From AP-15 sp963702685 (lineage in GTDB: Bacteria; Pseudomonadota; Alphaproteobacteria; ATCC43930; CGMCC-115725): a DNA stretch of 64,000 nucleotides. The stretch is taken from NCBI GenBank assembly GCA_963702685.1, contig CAVPDQ010000020.1, positions 248,001 to 312,000 of the forward strand, given 5' to 3'. Every line of letters starts with the position of its first letter. The first letter of the stretch is position 1. A model generated the notes under the pieces. That model had not been told where the DNA came from. It worked only from the letters and a program-made list of their open reading frames with translations, and did not search any database. The position numbers were made by a program, and so were the translations under genes. Below, one piece after another: positions 53,520 to 61,661 of the stretch.

Positions 53520-54815
53520 TTATTTATTGGTGAAGACTTGCTTGGCATTTGGCGATTGCGTCGGGATCAGCATCGGCGGCGGTGGTGTCGTAATCTTTCG
53601 AATGATGACCGAGCGGTTCAGCGCCCGCGTCGCCTGAGACGTGTTGGCGACCAGATAATCGTCAAAAGCAGCTGCCCCCCAGGAGGCGCCGGGCAAAAAC
53701 CGCGCAACCGCCTCGGCACGCTTTTCCCGGAGCGGAGCATTGACGCTTTCCCAGCCGACGCAATCGCTATGCCCGATGATTTCGAAATAGCCGGCCGACA
53801 ACCCCTGTTCTCCCGGCGGCCGTGGGTGACCGACGATGGGAGAGGTGCCGAGCAGCAAGCCGATCAACATGCGCAATGTCGCCGCCGCCGCGGGCCTGAC
53901 GGTGGCGTCGTCCACCGCGAAATCCGCGACGATGATCGCATCAGAAGGATAAATTCCGAAATCGGAGCCAAACCCGACATCGAGCGGCAGGATGCCGCCC
54001 GGTGTTCGAGATTTGGTTTCTTCACCGGGCTCGTATTGGCAATTGGGGTCCAGCGACTTGATGTCAACGGGCCCGATCACCAGCCCTGTTGCAGCCGCGG
54101 GAGCCCGCTGAACAGAGCCGTTCTGCTGGGCGACGTGCGCCAGCTCATGGGCGAGCAGACGGCGCCCAGGATCGGTCTCCGGGGCGTATGAACCGGCACC
54201 GAAGACGATATCGTGGCCCATTGCGTAGGCTCGGGCATTTATGGCCCGCGCCGATTGTTCCGCCTCCGGTCCCGAATGCACCCGGACGCGAGAGAAGTCG
54301 TGGCCAAAGCGCGGTTCGAAAAAGGCACGGGTCCGTGCGTCCAATGGTCGCCCCGTCGTCTCCAGCACTTTATCGACGATGCCGGGTGCTCTGTCGGTGG
54401 AGGCTGCTTCCTGTTTACAGGCAGCGCATTGGCGGCTGATCTGCGGCGGCGCGGCGGTCGGAGCGAGCTTCGGATCGGGCATGCGCATCACCTGATCGGC
54501 GGCGCGGTCGGCCTCGCGCTCCAGCGGGTCATTGACCGCGCCGATCGCGAGCTTGGCCTGCGCCGTGTGCGGCAAAGGTGGCGCCGCGTGCGGCAAAGGT
54601 GGCGCCTCACGCGGGGCGGCGGGCCGCTCGGCTCGGCTTGTCCGGTCCGGCGGAAAGATTGGGATCGCGCTGAAATCCCGAATAAGATTGGGTAAGGTCC
54701 CGCCGCTCCTCGGGACCGCCCGGTCAGCCGCCCGCGCGATCGAGCGCCAACTCGCGGGTGGAGCCAAGCTTGTCGGCGTCTTCGTCCCTGCCGTTGCGCC
54801 CCGTGGAGCAAACAT
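53520..54815 (-). CDS. DUF4157 (HELAH-motif) protein fused to an OmpA-like domain
   Basis: The 431-residue protein has three parts. A Pro-rich disordered N-terminus (1-90) includes repeated PPLPH. A DUF4157 domain (about 150-235) has FFEPRFGHDFSRVRVHSG and HELAHVAQQ, a zincin-like metal motif. A C-terminal domain resembles OmpA peptidoglycan-binding domains (about 290-405), with FEIIGHSDCVGWESVN, LREKRAEAVARFL and NRSVII. DUF4157 proteins are associated with extracellular contractile injection systems and polymorphic toxins. No signal peptide is seen and no injection-system genes are in the window. Function unknown. Confidence 0.8.
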   Translation of the reverse strand: MFAPRGATAGTKTPTSLAPPASWRSIARAADRAVPRSGGTLPNLIRDFSAIPIFPPDRTSRAERPAAPREAPPLPHAAPPLPHTAQAKLAIGAVNDPLEREADRAADQVMRMPDPKLAPTAAPPQISRQCAACKQEAASTDRAPGIVDKVLETTGRPLDARTRAFFEPRFGHDFSRVRVHSGPEAEQSARAINARAYAMGHDIVFGAGSYAPETDPGRRLLAHELAHVAQQNGSVQRAPAAATGLVIGPVDIKSLDPNCQYEPGEETKSRTPGGILPLDVGFGSDFGIYPSDAIIVADFAVDDATVRPAAAATLRMLIGLLLGTSPIVGHPRPPGEQGLSAGYFEIIGHSDCVGWESVNAPLREKRAEAVARFLPGASWGAAAFDDYLVANTSQATRALNRSVIIRKITTPPPPMLIPTQSPNAKQVFTNK

Positions 54816-54979
54816 CGGTGCCCTCTATCAGCTCTCGACCGAAGGCCGCAATCCACCCTGAGCGCTCGCGGTCCGCGAAAGCGTGACGCCGCTCACTTTT
54901 GCGGTCAAACGTATTCGCTTCCCATCTCTCCGACGCTTTGCTACCGGACGCAAGATCGGCGAGTGACGCGGAGAGTGCG

Positions 54980-56221
54980 ATGCGCAACCTTCAGATCAAC
55001 GGCGAGCGGCTGTGGGCGAGCCTGATGGAATTGGCCGAGATTGGTGCGACGCCCAAGGGCGGCGTATGCCGGCTGGCGGCGAGCGACCTCGACGGCGCGG
55101 CCCGCCGGCTCTTTATCCGCTGGTGCGAGGCGGCCGGCTGCCGGGTCACGGTCGACAGAATCGGCAATATCTTTGCCCGGCGGGCCGGCCGCAATCCGGC
55201 ATTGCCGCCGATCATGACCGGCAGCCATCTCGACACCCAGCCGACCGGCGGCAAGTTCGACGGCGCCTATGGCGTGATGGCCGGGCTCGAAATCGTGCGC
55301 AGCCTCAACGATCTCGGCTACGAGACCGAGGCGCCGATCGAGATCGTCGCCTGGACCAACGAGGAAGGCTCGCGGTTTTCGCCGGCAATGGTGGGCTCGG
55401 GTGTGTTCGCCGGCGTCTTTGCGCTCGATACGGCGCTGGCGACCCGCGACAACAACGCGCCCGAGCTGTCGCTTGGCGCCGAGCTCGAACGGATCGGCTT
55501 TGCCGGGGCGGCGCCGGCCGGCGGGCGCCAGGTCGGCGCCTATTTCGAGGCGCATATCGAGCAAGGGCCGATTCTCGAAGCGGCCGGCCGGCCGATCGGC
55601 GTCGTCACCGGCGCGCAAGGCCAGCGCTGGTATGAGATCACGGTCACCGGCGAGGAGGCGCATGCCGGCACGACCCCCCTGCCCCGCCGGCGCGACGCAT
55701 TGCTCGGCGCCGCGCGCATGATCGACAGGGTCAACCGGATCGGACAGGCGCACACGCCCGATGCCCGCGCCACGGTCGGCTTTGTCCAGGTCAGCCCAAA
55801 TTCGCGCAACACGATCCCCGGCCGGGTTTTCTTCACCGTCGATTTCCGCCATCCCGAAGACGCGGTGCTGACCCGGATGGACCTTGAATTGCGCGCGGCC
55901 TGCGCCGAAGCGGCGGCGACGGCGCGGGTCGAGGCCGCGGTCGAGGAATTTTGGCATTTCCCGCCGACCCCGTTCGACCCGGCGCAGGTCGATGCGGTGC
56001 GCGGCGCCGCGGCAGCGCTCGGCTATCCGCACCAGGACATCATCAGCGGCGCCGGTCACGATGCGGTCTATATGGCGCGTGTCACACCGACGGCGATGAT
56101 CTTTGTCCCGTGCAAGGACGGCATCAGCCACAACGAGATCGAGGACGCCGCCCCCGCCGACCTCGCCGCCGGCTGCAACGTTCTCCTGAATGCCGTGCTC
56201 GACCGCGCCAATCCTGGCTAA
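54980..56221 (+). CDS. M20-family Zn-dependent hydrolase (N-carbamoyl-L-amino-acid hydrolase / allantoate amidohydrolase type)
   Basis: The 413-residue binuclear metallo-hydrolase cleaves carbamoyl or ureido groups in the family. Metal ligands are in GSHLDTQPTGGKFDG (His, Asp), NEEGSRF (Glu pair), EAHIEQGP and the C-terminal SGAGHDAVYM. The lid dimerisation domain lies at about 210-330. GGAGAG precedes the ATG. The TAA lies in the terminal repeat of element B copy 2. It could act in pyrimidine, hydantoin or purine catabolism. Confidence 0.92.
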   Translation: MRNLQINGERLWASLMELAEIGATPKGGVCRLAASDLDGAARRLFIRWCEAAGCRVTVDRIGNIFARRAGRNPALPPIMTGSHLDTQPTGGKFDGAYGVMAGLEIVRSLNDLGYETEAPIEIVAWTNEEGSRFSPAMVGSGVFAGVFALDTALATRDNNAPELSLGAELERIGFAGAAPAGGRQVGAYFEAHIEQGPILEAAGRPIGVVTGAQGQRWYEITVTGEEAHAGTTPLPRRRDALLGAARMIDRVNRIGQAHTPDARATVGFVQVSPNSRNTIPGRVFFTVDFRHPEDAVLTRMDLELRAACAEAAATARVEAAVEEFWHFPPTPFDPAQVDAVRGAAAALGYPHQDIISGAGHDAVYMARVTPTAMIFVPCKDGISHNEIEDAAPADLAAGCNVLLNAVLDRANPG

Positions 56222-56380
56222 ACCATGATCCGATTACGCAGAGCCCCCTCACCCTCCTCGGGCTCGACCCGACGATCCGGGTAAGGCTCGCCAACCCTTC
56301 GCAACCCTCTCCCCCGATCGGGGGAGAGGGAAGGGTGAGGGGGCTGACGGGCTGATGCAACCTGATCGGATCTTGCGCTA
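56219..56380. mobile_element. palindromic element B, copy 2 (short form)
   Basis: This 162-bp element shares terminal repeats and most of its interior with the element at 49.4 kb (catgatccgat, gagccccctcaccctcctcg, ctgatgcaacctgatcgg), but it lacks the extra inner palindrome. Its left end supplies the TAA of the M20 hydrolase gene and its right end supplies the TAG of the convergent carboxymuconolactone-type gene. Confidence 0.75.
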
Positions 56381-56923
56381 TGTCTTCAACACTTCGGCGT
56401 TTGGCGCGGCCGCCAATTCGCAGGCATTCACCGTCATCGCCAAGAGGCTGTAATAGCCGATCGCGCCCGTGAGCTGGATAAAGCCGTCATCGCCGAACCG
56501 GGTGCGCACCGCCGATGCCGTGGCGTCGTCGATGCGGTGCCGGCGCAGCAGCGCCCGTGTGAAATCGACGATCTGCGCATCCTCGGCCGGAATGCCGCGC
56601 GAATGGTTTTCGCGGATCGCAGCGATCGTCGCCTCGGGCACGCCGAGCCGGCGCGCGCCGCCGGTCTGGGCACCCCAGACATAGACCGCCTCGAATTCGC
56701 GCGCGACCGTCATTGCCGCCAGCACGCGCACGCGCATGTCGAGCGAGCCCTCAAAGCGGACATAGGCGCCCAGATGCGCCACCCGCCCGGCCAATTCGGG
56801 CGAGTGCAGAAACATCGTGAACGGTCCCTGCACCGCGCCGCGGCTGGCGACGATGCCGTCGAAGACCGCCTGGTCCTCGGCTGCGACCTGATCCTTGCCG
56901 GTGATCGGGGAAAGCCTCGCCAT
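56378..56923 (-). CDS. carboxymuconolactone decarboxylase (AhpD-like) family protein
   Basis: The 181-residue all-helical protein is of the CMD/AhpD fold, with MFLHSPELAGRVAHLGAYVRF, a core AREFEAVYVWGAQTGGARRLG and the C-terminal helix block. The CxxC redox pair of AhpD is missing, so alkylhydroperoxidase activity is unlikely. ATG 56923 has AAGGA at proper spacing. The TAG stop comes from element B. Confidence 0.85.
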   Translation of the reverse strand: MARLSPITGKDQVAAEDQAVFDGIVASRGAVQGPFTMFLHSPELAGRVAHLGAYVRFEGSLDMRVRVLAAMTVAREFEAVYVWGAQTGGARRLGVPEATIAAIRENHSRGIPAEDAQIVDFTRALLRRHRIDDATASAVRTRFGDDGFIQLTGAIGYYSLLAMTVNACELAAAPNAEVLKT

Positions 56924-57188
56924 GGTCATTCCTTTCACGATTCGCATCCTGCTATGGCGCAAGAGTGCCGTTCGCCCGGAGCTAGGGCAAGAGCCGCGCG
57001 GGCGGCGCCCCGGCTCGAATTTCGGCTCGACGCGGAGCCGACCATGTGGCGCCGGCGTTCAAAGCCGGCGGCCGGCAAGCAGAGGGCTCCGGAATGACCG
57101 TCGCGGAAGAGTGCCCTTCGCCTGACGACAGGGTAAGTGGCGACATTGGCGGAGGGCGGCGGCGATTATCGGCGTCTGCCGCGGCATA

Positions 57189-57885
57189 TCAGCGGTTCTG
57201 CAGCCGGTAGCGGAGCCAGACCGCGCCGCCCTCCAACACCTCGCAGCTCGCCAATGTCATCGACGTGATCGAGGCCGGCTTGCCGGCATCCTCGTCGCTG
57301 GAGTCGAAGATGCTCGGCGCGCCCTTTGCGCCATCGACGGCAGGGCAGATCGCGACGCTGATCTCGTCGATCAGGCCGGCCCGCAGAAAGGCCCCGTTCG
57401 AGCCGCCGCCGCCTTCGAGCAGCAGGCGTTCGAGCCCCAGCTCGCGGTTCAAAATTTCCAGCGCCAACCCGAGATCCAGTTCCCGCTCGCCGGCGAAGAT
57501 ATAGGAGACGCCATCCCGGCGCAGCCCCGCCAGATGCGCGTCGGAAACCCGCTCGGTCAGCACCGACGACGATCGGATCGCCGCCGATGTCGGACCGTCC
57601 CCAGGCGATCTTGCCCCGCGCATCGAGCGCGATGCCGTAAGCCTTCGCGTCGCGCCGGGCGAACCAGGGTTCCCGCGGATAGGTCTGGTCGGCGCGGTCG
57701 GGATACGCCTCGGCCCTGGCGTACTCGCTGCCGGTCACCCGGCCGATCAGCCAGGAGCCGCCGCCGAGCTCTTCGTGCAGGCGCTCGAACAGGCCGCCCA
57801 TGCGGTTCTCGGCGGGCCGCCACCGGCTGCCGAGAATGCGCCCGTCGACGCTCGCGTTCATGTGGCAGATCACATAAGGCTTCAT
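57189..57885 (-). pseudogene. RibD C-terminal (dihydrofolate-reductase-like) family protein, frameshifted
   Basis: The product would be about 231 residues of the RibD/DHFR fold that reduces a pyrimidine or pterin-like substrate with NADPH. It has ICHMNASVDGRILGS at the start, SWLIGRVTGSEYAR and LLLEGGGGSNGAFLRAGLIDE. It reads in one frame to GDPIVV near 57565 and then in the next frame from VLTERVSDAHLAGL to the TGA. One extra base in the gtcgtcGgtgctg run (about 57564) explains it. Its first 85 codons and 30 upstream bases are duplicated about 1350 bases to the right. Confidence 0.82.
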
Positions 57886-58108
57886 TTCCGCACCACGGCT
57901 ATGTCGCGGTTTGCCCCTTAACCGACGTTGCCGCCGCGATGGAACAGCGCAAGGTCGGGCCATAAACCCAGCTGAGGGCACAGATGTGCGAAGGCGAACG
58001 GTCGCATGTGGGCGAAGGTGGCTTTGCACCCGACGGCGGAACGGGTTGACGCGAAGCTCGGAGGAACTGTGGTAGAAATCTCATGAAATAGGTGTGTGAG
58101 CGCGTGAG

Positions 58109-58369
58109 ATGCAGGCAGACCTCGATACCTTAAAGCAGCGGGTCCTTGAGGCAACCAAGGAATCCGCGGTGGCGGAGCGGGTCGAAGACATTTTCCTAGA
58201 GCCCGATCGCGATGACGAGGGGAATGATTTTCTCCGGGTCGTGGTGCAAGTGAAGGACTTAGGCGATACCGCCGACGCCGATTTTGAGGCACTTTTGGAA
58301 TCGATCGAAAGCGCAGTCGCCGCAGTTGATGAACGATATCCCAGCGTGCGGTTTGCAGACGCGGCCTGA
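58109..58369 (+). CDS. small acidic protein encoded ahead of a HEPN-like protein
   Basis: The 86-residue acidic protein has a helical N-terminus (LKQRVLEATKESAVAERVED), a central beta part (DFLRVVVQVKDLG) and a C-terminal helix ending SIESAVAAVDERYPSVRF. It recalls small partner proteins that precede HEPN-domain proteins, which would make it an antitoxin or partner; that is inference. Its TGA overlaps the next ATG by one base. Codon use and local GC are lower than the surrounding genes. Confidence 0.7.
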   Translation: MQADLDTLKQRVLEATKESAVAERVEDIFLEPDRDDEGNDFLRVVVQVKDLGDTADADFEALLESIESAVAAVDERYPSVRFADAA

Positions 58370-58926
58370 TGGCTTACGACGACGAGTTGCTCGACGCGGC
58401 GGGTAGGCTCCTCGCACGCCGTTCGGGACAGCGGGGGAGGCTCCCAAGTGCCCGCATTCGCCGCAGCATCTCTACCTCATATTACGCTCTATTTCACTTC
58501 TTCCTGGATGAGGTTGGAACACGCGTTGTCGGCACCCACAATGACTTGCGGAGGCGTCGTCGTATTCTGGGTCGGACCATAACCCACAAAGGCACCAAGG
58601 CGACCCTTGATAAGGTGCGCGGCGTGCGTGCTGACGCCTCAGTCGAGGATTTCCTCCGACCTCCTGGTGTCGCACTGGTTCCTGTAGCGCCCCCGTTATT
58701 CGTTCGAAATCTCGCGAATGCCTTCATAGATGCGCAAGCAAAGAGACATGACGCTGACTATGATTTGAATAAGCCACTGAGCGAATTGGATGCCCGGCTT
58801 TTGAGAACACGTGCACGTCGGGTAATTGCGGGATGGCGTGCAGCAAACACCGCCGCGGATCGCGACTTCAAGAATGCTCTCTGCATTCTTATCCTACTTA
58901 AGGGACAACTACGGGCCGAAACTTAA
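58369..58926 (+). CDS. HEPN-like domain protein (putative toxin RNase)
   Basis: The 185-residue helical protein has the HEPN-type segment RRSISTSYYALFHFFLDEVG near residues 30-50. Arg and His about 4-6 residues apart around YYALFH match the RxxxxH pattern of HEPN ribonucleases. A second basic helix (RRRRRILGRTITH) follows, then a C-terminal helix bundle (DLNKPLSELDARLLRTRARRV). It is paired with the small acidic gene upstream through a one-base overlap. Local GC is lower than average and the pair sits between repeated RibD-like fragments, which fits a laterally acquired toxin-type module. Confidence 0.65.
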   Translation: MAYDDELLDAAGRLLARRSGQRGRLPSARIRRSISTSYYALFHFFLDEVGTRVVGTHNDLRRRRRILGRTITHKGTKATLDKVRGVRADASVEDFLRPPGVALVPVAPPLFVRNLANAFIDAQAKRHDADYDLNKPLSELDARLLRTRARRVIAGWRAANTAADRDFKNALCILILLKGQLRAET

Positions 58927-59235
58927 GTTTTCGGAGCTGGAACCAACGCAGCTGCTGATTATGGTGCTGATGGAAGCCGCGGAACGGTAGGCGACGGCAT
59001 CGCGCCGGGTGAACCAAGGTTCCCGCTTATAGGTCTGGTCGGTGCGGTCGGGGTAGGATTGGGCCTTGGCGTATTCGCTGCCGCTCACCCGGCCGATCAG
59101 CCAGGAGCCGCCGCCGAGCTCTTCGTGCAGGCGCTCGAACAGCCCCGCCATGCGGTTCCCGGCGGGCCGCCACCGGCTGCCGAGAATGCGCCCGTCGACG
59201 CTCGCATTCATGTGGCAGATCACATAAGGCTTCAT
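58909..59235 (-). pseudogene. truncated second copy of the RibD-like gene
   Basis: The frame begins with the same MKPYVICHMNASVDGRILGS and follows the first copy for about 85 residues (differences such as RVSGSEYAKAQSYPD), then diverges to AAYRS-type sequence and stops at 58909. The 3' half of the gene is missing. Near 58963-58996 the sequence instead resembles part of the amidohydrolase gene at 61.9 kb. It overlaps the 3' end of the HEPN-like gene. Confidence 0.75.
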
Positions 59236-59417
59236 TTCCGCACCACGGCTATGTCGCAGTTTGCCCCGAGGCGGACATGTCCAGAAAGGAGCATAGTATG
59301 CGCCACGCGATCTGCTGGCTTGGCCTGATCATACCGGATAACGTCCACCACGAGCCGGCAACACGGACACTTGGTATAGAGACCGAAGGCTACCGCGAGA
59401 GAGAAGCAGGGGGAACC

Positions 59418-61661
59418 GTGGCGCTGTTCACAACGACAAACTTCCCGGTCAATGCGCTTATGGAAGATATTGATCTCGGCAAGATAGGACTACCCGAGTT
59501 GCAACGACCTTTCGTCTGGCCGAACGTCAATGTACGCAATTTATTTGACTCTCTCTACCGAGGTTATCCGGCCGGCTTTCTCCTCTTCTGGGAAACTGGT
59601 GCTGATGCTGGGCTGAAGGGCATCGGCACGAAAAACGAAAAGGCAGCGCCAAAGCTTGCGATTGTCGACGGTCAGCAGAGGCTAACAGCGCTGTACGCTG
59701 TCATGAAGGGTTCCGAGGTGTTGCGCGCGAATTTTAAGCGAGAGCGCATCGAGATCGCTTTCAGCCCACTTTCGGAACGTTTTGCAGTTGCGGATGCGGC
59801 GATCCGGAAGGACAAAGCTTACATTCCAGATATCTCGGTTATCTGGCGACCCGGAACGAAGCTGCTGTCGTTTGCGAAGAATTTCATTAGCGAATTAGCA
59901 GAAACACGCGAACTGGTCGACGAGCAGTTGGACCGGATCGAGGACTCCCTTAGCCGGCTTCACAATCTTCCTCAATACCAATTCGTGGCACTTGAGCTTA
60001 TCGCTTCCGTCGATATGGAGACGGTCGCCGACGTCTTCGTACGCATCAATGGAGAGGGCAAGAAGCTCAATCAGGCCGATTTCATCATGACGTTGATGTC
60101 GGTCTTTTGGGACGACGGAAGGGCCGACCTCGAAGCCTTCTCGTTAGGAGCCACCCGTCCGTCGAATGGACAACCGTCGCCTTTCAATCATTTCATCAAA
60201 CCAGCACCCGATCAGATGCTGCGCGTGACAGTCGGGCTTTCGTTGAGGCGAGCGCGGCTCGAAAATGTCTACAGCGCACTGCGGGGCCGAGACGCAAACA
60301 CAGGCCTAGATAATCCCGAAAAGCGCGACCAGCAATTTGCTTTGATGCGCGAGGGCCAAAAAACCGCCCTCAACCTGGCCAACTGGCATCATTTTCTCAG
60401 CGCGCTGACACTGGCGGGCTACCGAAGCGAGAGAATGATCAGCTCACAGACGGCAATTATATACAGCTACGTGCTCTACCTGATCGGTGTTCGAGATTAC
60501 GGCGTCCAAAAGGAGGAAATGCGCCAGACGATCTCTGAATTCTTCTTTATGACAGCGCTGACCGGACGCTACACAAATTCGCCCGAGACCCGGTTCGAAT
60601 CCGACTTGGCGATGGTCCGAGAACTGTCGGGGGGGTCGGCGTTCTTAGCGAAGCTGCGAGAGATTTGCAGTACGACGCTGACCGGCGATTATTGGACAAC
60701 CACTCTACCGAGCCAACTGGCAACCTCCGCAGCGCGAAGCCCGTCACGTTTTGCCTATCAGGCGGCGCTCATCATGCTTGACGCGCTGGCGCTTTATAGC
60801 CCGGTCAAAATCTCGGCCATGCTCGATCCCGCGGTAAAGGGGGTGAAGGCCGCGCTTGAGCAGCATCACCTGTTCCCCCGCGGATATCTAGAAGACAGCG
60901 GTGTCACCGACCTTAGGAAAATTAACCAAATCGCTAATTTTGCGCCAGTCGAGTGGCCATCCAATATTAAAATTGGTAAGAGGCCTCCATTAGACTATGT
61001 TCCCCCTCTCGATGCCGCGCTTTCAGCCGCGCAGCGGGAGCAGGTCTATTCCTGGCATGCGCTGCCTCAACTATGGTGGAATCTCCCTTATGAGCAATTC
61101 CTGATCGAGCGGCGCAACAGGATGGCAAAGGTGATCCACGCGGCGTGGCAGCAACTCACCGGCGGTCTGCCAGAGACGGAACCAATGGGTTCTTCGGTTG
61201 CAGAGCTAATCGCCAGTGGCGAGGGCGATGCGGTCGAATTCAAGTCGACGCTCAGGACCAACCTTCACACCGGTCAACCGGATGAGAAAATGCAGATGGG
61301 GGCGCTGAAAAGCATTGCCGGCTTTCTTAACGCCAAGGGCGGAACCCTACTCATAGGCGTAGCGGACAACGGTGACGTACTCGGCCTCGGTGCCGACGGG
61401 TTCCCGAACGAGGACAAGATGGCCCTCCACGTCGGAAATCTCGTCAAGGATCGTATCGGTGACGTTTTCCTGCCCTATGTCCACACCGATTTTGAAGAAT
61501 ATATGGGCCAACGCGTGCTCGCTGTTCGCTGCGAAAAGGGGCCGAAGGCTGCCTTTGTGAAGGATGGGGTTGCACAGCGCTTTTTCGTACGCGGCCCGAA
61601 CGCAACCGCGGAACTCGTCGGGGCGTCGGTCACCGACTACGTAAAGCAGCGGTTTCCCTGA
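59418..61661 (+). CDS. DUF262 (GmrSD-like) - HNH - AlbA_2 fusion protein, putative restriction factor
   Basis: The product is a 747-residue protein. The N-terminal DUF262/GmrS-like domain has LQRPFVW (residues 28-34), DGQQRLTALY (about 84-93) and VRINGEGKKLNQADF (about 210-225). A helical middle leads to an HNH/DUF1524-type nuclease block EQHHLFPRGYLEDSG near 480-495 with a later Asn (KINQIANF). The last 155 residues form a Schlafen/AlbA_2-like domain (AVEFKSTLR, AGFLNAKGGTLLIGVADNG). GmrSD proteins cleave modified phage DNA; AlbA_2 is a nucleic-acid binding or NTPase-type domain. GTG 59418 has AGGGGGAA upstream and begins where the family begins. An ATG at 59298 with AAAGGAG adds 40 non-conserved residues. 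Confidence 0.75.
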   Translation: MALFTTTNFPVNALMEDIDLGKIGLPELQRPFVWPNVNVRNLFDSLYRGYPAGFLLFWETGADAGLKGIGTKNEKAAPKLAIVDGQQRLTALYAVMKGSEVLRANFKRERIEIAFSPLSERFAVADAAIRKDKAYIPDISVIWRPGTKLLSFAKNFISELAETRELVDEQLDRIEDSLSRLHNLPQYQFVALELIASVDMETVADVFVRINGEGKKLNQADFIMTLMSVFWDDGRADLEAFSLGATRPSNGQPSPFNHFIKPAPDQMLRVTVGLSLRRARLENVYSALRGRDANTGLDNPEKRDQQFALMREGQKTALNLANWHHFLSALTLAGYRSERMISSQTAIIYSYVLYLIGVRDYGVQKEEMRQTISEFFFMTALTGRYTNSPETRFESDLAMVRELSGGSAFLAKLREICSTTLTGDYWTTTLPSQLATSAARSPSRFAYQAALIMLDALALYSPVKISAMLDPAVKGVKAALEQHHLFPRGYLEDSGVTDLRKINQIANFAPVEWPSNIKIGKRPPLDYVPPLDAALSAAQREQVYSWHALPQLWWNLPYEQFLIERRNRMAKVIHAAWQQLTGGLPETEPMGSSVAELIASGEGDAVEFKSTLRTNLHTGQPDEKMQMGALKSIAGFLNAKGGTLLIGVADNGDVLGLGADGFPNEDKMALHVGNLVKDRIGDVFLPYVHTDFEEYMGQRVLAVRCEKGPKAAFVKDGVAQRFFVRGPNATAELVGASVTDYVKQRFP

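Larger units (their letters stand above)
57631..59267. repeat. direct repeat pair (about 287 bp) bracketing the HEPN module
   Basis: Bases 57631-57917 and 58981-59267 align without gaps at a constant offset of 1350, and are nearly identical from about 57740 to 57917. Both contain the start of the RibD-like gene and the same upstream ttccgcaccacggctatgtcgc. The HEPN-type module lies between. This fits a segmental duplication associated with acquisition of the module. Confidence 0.8.

Noticed and set aside
57166..57188. RibD-like gene ending at 57166
   Set aside because: The frame that reaches 57166 loses family resemblance after about 57565; the conserved C-terminal half is in the other frame ending at 57189.
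59298..59417. N-terminal extension of the DUF262 fusion from ATG 59298
   Set aside because: It has an excellent ribosome site (AAAGGAGCATAGT), but the 40 added residues do not resemble the family N-terminus, while GTG 59418 has its own site and starts where homologs begin. It could be a leader peptide.
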